Positions 6,144-9,195 of a stretch of 9,195 nucleotides of DNA are shown here, piece by piece. The position numbers and the translations under genes were made by a program. Numbering within the stretch: position 1 is the first letter of the stretch; each line of letters begins with the position of its first letter. The stretch is from Akkermansia muciniphila (GTDB taxonomy: Bacteria > Verrucomicrobiota > Verrucomicrobiia > Limisphaerales > UBA9464), in assembly GCA_945873715.1 (NCBI GenBank), contig CAMCFL010000086.1:1-9195 (forward strand), written 5' to 3'. The notes under the pieces are model-generated. The model saw nothing but the letters and a program-made list of their open reading frames with translations. It was not told the DNA's origin and did no database searches.

Positions 6144-8353
6144 GTAATCCTGCGGTGCAACGCCAGGGCCAGGTCTCCGCGGACCCCGCCCTGTTCCTCG
6201 ACCAACCGCTGGAACCCGGGGGCGCCGAGCTCCAGCACGGTCGCCTCCGGTGAAACCACCCGGACGGTCGCGGAGCGCGGTGTCCCGCGCAGCAGCCCGA
6301 TCTCACCGAAATATTGTCCGGGAGACAATCTCGCCCGTTCGAGAACTGCACCGTCCGGTCCGGCCTGTTCGACGACCACCTCCCCGGCGGTGAGCACAAA
6401 GAACTCGGTGGCGGTATCGCCTTCCCGGATGAGCACGGTGCCGGTCGTGCAGGTCCGTTCGGTGAACTCGGGGAGCCATCGGGTGGCTTCGCCCGACCGA
6501 AGCGAGGGCAGGGCCTCCAGCAGGTGATCCGCCGCCAGTCGTTTGCGCACCATGCGGACGATCTCTTCCAGGACGAAATCATTGGCGGTCAGCAGGGCAT
6601 CGACCACGGACCGGTCAAGGCGCAGCACCTCGGCACCATTGGGACCGGAGCGCACGGTGGCGTTGCGGGGAGCGTTTTGGAGCAGGCCGATCTCCCCGAA
6701 GAACTGGCCTTCAACCAAGCGGGCGAGAAACTGCGAGTGATCGCGTTGATCCTGTTCGCGGGAAACCCGGACCTCGCCGCGCACCACGATGTAGAGGGCA
6801 TCCGCCGGATCGCCCTCGCGCAGGAGCACCTCGGTCGGGCCGTGGACGTGGCGGGTGGCCTGCCCGAGCAACCGTTGCACCTCGGGATCATCCGCGCCGG
6901 GGAACTGGGCCAGCACCCGGTTCTCTTCCGGGGGTCGCCCCGACAGCACCCGGTCGGCAGCTCCCCGGCGCGCCAGCAGGCCCAGCGCGAACTTCGCATC
7001 CGGACTGGGCAACGGCTCGACCTTGATCCGCAGGCGATACCCCTTCGGTCGCATCTCGAGCTTCAACTCGTGCAGCAGCGTCGCCACCGCCGTCAGCGCC
7101 ATCGTCTCCACCAGTCCCATGGCGGCACAGGTCCGGTGGGCGATGCCGAACGGATGAAAGGCGTCGGCTTTGGAATGCTCGTTCCTCGGCGGGAGACAGC
7201 GCTCCGGATCGAACTGATCGGGATTCGTGAATGGCTTTTCCGAGAAGAGCATGGGGACCTGCGACAACACCACCAGGTCGCCTTTCTCCACCTGTTTACC
7301 ACCCCAGACGAAGTCGCGTTCGGAGAGGAACGGCATGCCCTGGGACACCGGATGAAACCGGAGGTTCTCAAGGTAGGTGGCCCGAAGGAGCCGAAGGTCG
7401 CGCAGGTCGGAGGCGTCGTGGATGCCGTCAGCGAAATGTTGATCCACTTCGGCCGTCAGGTCGGCGAGCAAGGCGGGACGCGAGAAGATCTCGTACAGCA
7501 GGAAGCCGAGGAGGCGGCTCATGTAACAGCAGCTTCCGGCGAATCCGTACGTGGCGTAACAGATGGCCGCGTCGTCCGTGAACCCCTTGCCCGCCCCGTC
7601 CTTCGAGGCGAACAGGGTGTCGAGGATGGTGGGAGGTTGCCCGGCGGGAACGCCGGTGCGACGTCGCTCCCGCACCACGTTGCCCATCCGGTCGAGCAGA
7701 CGCTGGCGGGAGCGTTGGTACCGGGGGATGCGATAGAACCAGAACGGCCAGACGCGTCCGCCGGTGTTCATGTTCCAGCGCATGACCCTGAGGATGTCGT
7801 CGTAGGTATCCCCGAGGGACTGCCCGCACATGACGGTCGAATACATCTCGAACCCGAGCCGCTCGACGAGATCCATCACGCCGTGGACCGAGCCCGGCTG
7901 CCAGCCTTGCACGTGACCGCGCACGATCTCGATCAACCGGGGAACCCAGGACGAGGCGACCTCGCGGGAATAGACCACATGCAGGACCTGACGCAGGTAG
8001 GCGTGGTCGGCCCCGCTCAGGCCGAGGATCAGGGGTGTCTCGCCCAGTTGCCGGCCTACCCGCTGGAAGACGGAGGTCCGGGACAGGTACTCCTCGTCCT
8101 GGTGTTGCTTGAGGAAATCGCGGGCGGCGAACCCGGAAATCACCGTGTACTTGAGCCACAGGGCCCGCAGTCGAAACACCGGTCCCAGCGTGTCGTGGGA
8201 CTGTCGGAGGAGGCCGGTGGTGTCGTCGAGGAACTGGAAGGTGTTGCCGAGAAACGGGCACCCCTTCGACACGGGTGCCAACGGTGCCGACGCGGGATCC
8301 GCGGCCCCGAATCCTGAAGTTCCCGCGGCGGGTTGGGTAATCGGATGTTCCAT
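6140..8353 (-). CDS. cytochrome P450 fused to two cyclic-nucleotide-binding domains
   Basis: A 737-residue protein with three modules. Residues ~25-460 are a cytochrome P450: the ExxR of helix K is E329-N-L-R332, FDPERCLPP follows at 381-389, and the heme cysteine is C409 in PFGIAHRTC (401-409). Residues ~490-605 and ~625-733 are two cyclic-nucleotide-binding (CAP-family) domains. Each has a phosphate-binding cassette, FGEIGLLQNAPRNATV (552-567) and FGEIGLLRGTPRSATV (682-697), with the conserved Glu and Arg. There is no DNA-binding domain, transmembrane segment or reductase domain. The helix-I motif, normally AGx(D/E)T, reads AGSCC (272-276). I start at ATG 8351-8353; a TTG 14 codons earlier is less likely. 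It is co-transcribed with cmk through an ATGA overlap. The P450 substrate is unknown. It may be a ligand-gated oxygenase or a sensor; see findings. Confidence 0.9.
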   Translation of the reverse strand: MEHPITQPAAGTSGFGAADPASAPLAPVSKGCPFLGNTFQFLDDTTGLLRQSHDTLGPVFRLRALWLKYTVISGFAARDFLKQHQDEEYLSRTSVFQRVGRQLGETPLILGLSGADHAYLRQVLHVVYSREVASSWVPRLIEIVRGHVQGWQPGSVHGVMDLVERLGFEMYSTVMCGQSLGDTYDDILRVMRWNMNTGGRVWPFWFYRIPRYQRSRQRLLDRMGNVVRERRRTGVPAGQPPTILDTLFASKDGAGKGFTDDAAICYATYGFAGSCCYMSRLLGFLLYEIFSRPALLADLTAEVDQHFADGIHDASDLRDLRLLRATYLENLRFHPVSQGMPFLSERDFVWGGKQVEKGDLVVLSQVPMLFSEKPFTNPDQFDPERCLPPRNEHSKADAFHPFGIAHRTCAAMGLVETMALTAVATLLHELKLEMRPKGYRLRIKVEPLPSPDAKFALGLLARRGAADRVLSGRPPEENRVLAQFPGADDPEVQRLLGQATRHVHGPTEVLLREGDPADALYIVVRGEVRVSREQDQRDHSQFLARLVEGQFFGEIGLLQNAPRNATVRSGPNGAEVLRLDRSVVDALLTANDFVLEEIVRMVRKRLAADHLLEALPSLRSGEATRWLPEFTERTCTTGTVLIREGDTATEFFVLTAGEVVVEQAGPDGAVLERARLSPGQYFGEIGLLRGTPRSATVRVVSPEATVLELGAPGFQRLVEEQGGVRGDLALALHRRIT

Positions 8354-8448
8354 GATTCCAGGGCGCGATGATGGGCAACACCGCCTTCGAATCAACCCCC
8401 CGTACCCGCCGCCAGGTGCAACTTCGGCAGGAGATCACGGGCGAGCTT

Positions 8449-8486
8449 CGGAGGGACGCGTCGGAGGGGCGAACTCCGCGAGTCCG
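8449..8486. repeat. direct repeat of CGGAGGG plus weak hairpin
   Basis: CGGAGGG occurs at 8449-8455 and again at 8462-8468, a 13-bp period. It is followed by an imperfect hairpin with arms CGAACT (8470-8475) and AGTCCG (8481-8486), one mismatch. Read on the minus strand it resembles the GGACTCGCGGAGTTCG-type elements I recall from Verrucomicrobia intergenic DNA (unchecked). Confidence 0.45.
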
Positions 8487-8510
8487 TGACTGCCGGCGGC
8501 GAAGGTGGTG

Positions 8511-8583
8511 CCCACGAACCACACGAATCACACCCAGGCGGGCAATTGCAGAGGGATTTCGTGTGCTTCGTGTGCTTCGTGGG
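8511..8583. repeat. 23-bp imperfect inverted repeat, CACGAA family
   Basis: The left arm 8511-8533 and right arm 8561-8583 are complementary at 21 of 23 positions, separated by a 27-bp loop. Each arm is itself made of short tandem units (CACGAAC CACACGAAT on the left; GTGTGCTTC repeated on the right). On RNA this would be a long stable hairpin. No transposase or target duplication is visible, so it is either a dispersed palindromic repeat or a non-autonomous element remnant. Confidence 0.85.
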
Positions 8584-8688
8584 CCTCTCAAGTCGATTGG
8601 CCGAAGAGCACCGGCGGGCCGCCGGCACCCCCGCTGGGACGGGGCTTGAAACTTGAATCTGAAAACCCTCCTCCGTACTGCCCCTACT

Positions 8689-8717
8689 TTGACCGGGACC
8701 CGGACCGCAGTCAGAAT
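8689..8717 (+). promoter_or_regulatory. possible sigma70-like promoter of the sugar dehydrogenase gene
   Basis: TTGACC (8689-8694) is a good -35 match, and CAGAAT (8712-8717) is a poor -10 match at 17-bp spacing. Transcription would start at about the ATG of 8724, giving a leaderless mRNA, in keeping with the lack of a Shine-Dalgarno there. The weak -10 makes this tentative. Confidence 0.2.
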
Positions 8718-8723
8718 GCGTCC

Positions 8724-9195
8724 ATGCGATTCCTCGTGGGCTGTCTCGGCGCCGTCCTGCTGGCGGTCCCTGCCCGTGCCCAGGTGCCGCCGCGAGATCC
8801 GGGAGCGCAGCTGAACTTCCCCCAGCAGCCGGGTTCCTTCGGCTACACCTTCGAGAACGCCTTTCCCACCCTGGCGTTCACCAGTCCGATCGCCATCGTC
8901 TCGCCCCCGGGTGAGACCAACCGATTGTTCGTGGTCGAACAGGCCGGACGCATCCGGGTCATCCCCAACCTGGCGAACCCGACCCTGGAAACCTTCCTTG
9001 AGCTCCGGACCAACACGGTCGCCGGCGGCGAACAGGGCATGCTCGGCCTGGCTTTTCATCCGGGGTACGCGATCAACGGACGCTTCTTCGTCTTCCGCTC
9101 GGTCACTTCAACCACCCGCGGAGCCACCAACCGGCTGCACCAGCGGATCTCCGAGTTCCGCGTCTCGTCGACCAACGTCAACCGGACCGCTGACT
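8724..9195 (+). CDS. secreted PQQ-dependent sugar dehydrogenase, N-terminal part (runs off window)
   Basis: Partial gene: 157 codons are visible and the frame is open at the right edge. A signal peptide covers residues 1-19 (MRFLVGCLGAVLLAVPARA), with cleavage likely after ARA. The mature part enters the six-bladed propeller of the glucose/sorbosone dehydrogenase family: SPIAIVSPPG (54-63), RLFVVEQAGRIRVI (67-80) and the signature QGMLGLAFHPGYAINGRFFV (104-123). Enzymes of this family oxidise sugars in the periplasm with PQQ as cofactor. Active-site residues of later blades lie beyond the window. In this kind of organism the family is often fused to c-type cytochrome or other C-terminal domains, which cannot be seen here. 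No ribosome-binding site precedes ATG 8724; ATG 8716 is out of frame. It diverges from the P450 fusion. Confidence 0.88.
   Translation, partial: MRFLVGCLGAVLLAVPARAQVPPRDPGAQLNFPQQPGSFGYTFENAFPTLAFTSPIAIVSPPGETNRLFVVEQAGRIRVIPNLANPTLETFLELRTNTVAGGEQGMLGLAFHPGYAINGRFFVFRSVTSTTRGATNRLHQRISEFRVSSTNVNRTAD

Larger units (their letters stand above)
8354..8723. other. 370-bp divergent intergenic region with repeats
   Basis: It lies between the P450 fusion (minus) and the sugar dehydrogenase (plus), so promoters for both should lie here. I see no protein-coding frame that looks real. Short minus-strand frames across it encode TKHTKHTK, a typical artefact of the CACGAA repeat. The region holds the repeat-like segment 8449-8486 and the long inverted repeat 8511-8583. 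Bases 8585-8680 show nothing I can name. Confidence 0.7.

Noticed and set aside
6314..8317. 667-codon open frame on the plus strand
   Set aside because: It is exactly antisense to the P450-CNB gene, whose translation shows clear family motifs. The plus-strand translation has no recognisable domain and arises from high GC content.
8368..8395. possible minus-strand promoter for the P450 fusion (TTGATT, 16-bp spacer, CATCAT)
   Set aside because: Both hexamers match poorly, and the leader would be only about 8 nt. Not strong enough to list.
8392..8628. small minus-strand frame encoding TKHTKHTK
   Set aside because: Produced by the periodic CACGAA inverted repeat; a known kind of false ORF.
7428..9059. 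543-codon minus-strand frame spanning the P450 gene, the intergenic repeat and the dehydrogenase start
   Set aside because: It crosses two real genes in the wrong frame; arginine-rich shadow with no domain.

Overview
The window is GC-rich, gene-dense bacterial DNA. It probably comes from a soil or freshwater member of Verrucomicrobiota (Pedosphaera/Limisphaerales-like). Three things suggest this: a pseudopilin-like protein with the N-terminal methylation motif and C-terminal H-x(n)-DG box that this phylum carries in many copies, a secreted PQQ-type sugar dehydrogenase, and intergenic DNA built from short GC-rich palindromes and CGCAGAGA/CACGAA-type repeats. The lineage call is inference; there is no rRNA or other phylogenetic marker here.

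Minus strand, 99-2892: a tight three-gene operon read from right to left, encoding a type III polyketide synthase, a class I SAM methyltransferase and a geranylgeranyl-reductase-like FAD oxidoreductase. The genes are 3 bp apart or overlap by 8 bp. The logic (make a polyketide or alkylresorcinol/pyrone, methylate it, oxidise or reduce it) resembles known bacterial lipid-quinone and phenolic-lipid clusters. Upstream lie 526 bp of non-coding palindromic repeats (2893-3418), then a same-strand PLP-dependent alpha-oxoamine synthase (BioF-like, 3419-4600) with no biotin genes beside it. Bases 1-98 hold no gene I can support.

Plus strand, 4701-5453: a single secreted/pseudopilin-like protein, divergent from the alpha-oxoamine synthase and convergent with the next pair.

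Minus strand, 5472-8353: a two-gene unit. The first gene encodes an unusual fusion of a cytochrome P450 (with a non-canonical I-helix) to two cyclic-nucleotide-binding domains. The second, joined by an ATGA overlap, is cytidylate kinase (cmk). The P450-CNBD-CNBD protein is the most unusual object in the window.

Right end: a 370-bp divergent intergenic region (8354-8723) with a long imperfect inverted repeat of the CACGAA family, followed by the start of a secreted PQQ-dependent sugar dehydrogenase that runs off the window. I saw no tRNA, rRNA, CRISPR array, transposase or convincing terminator.
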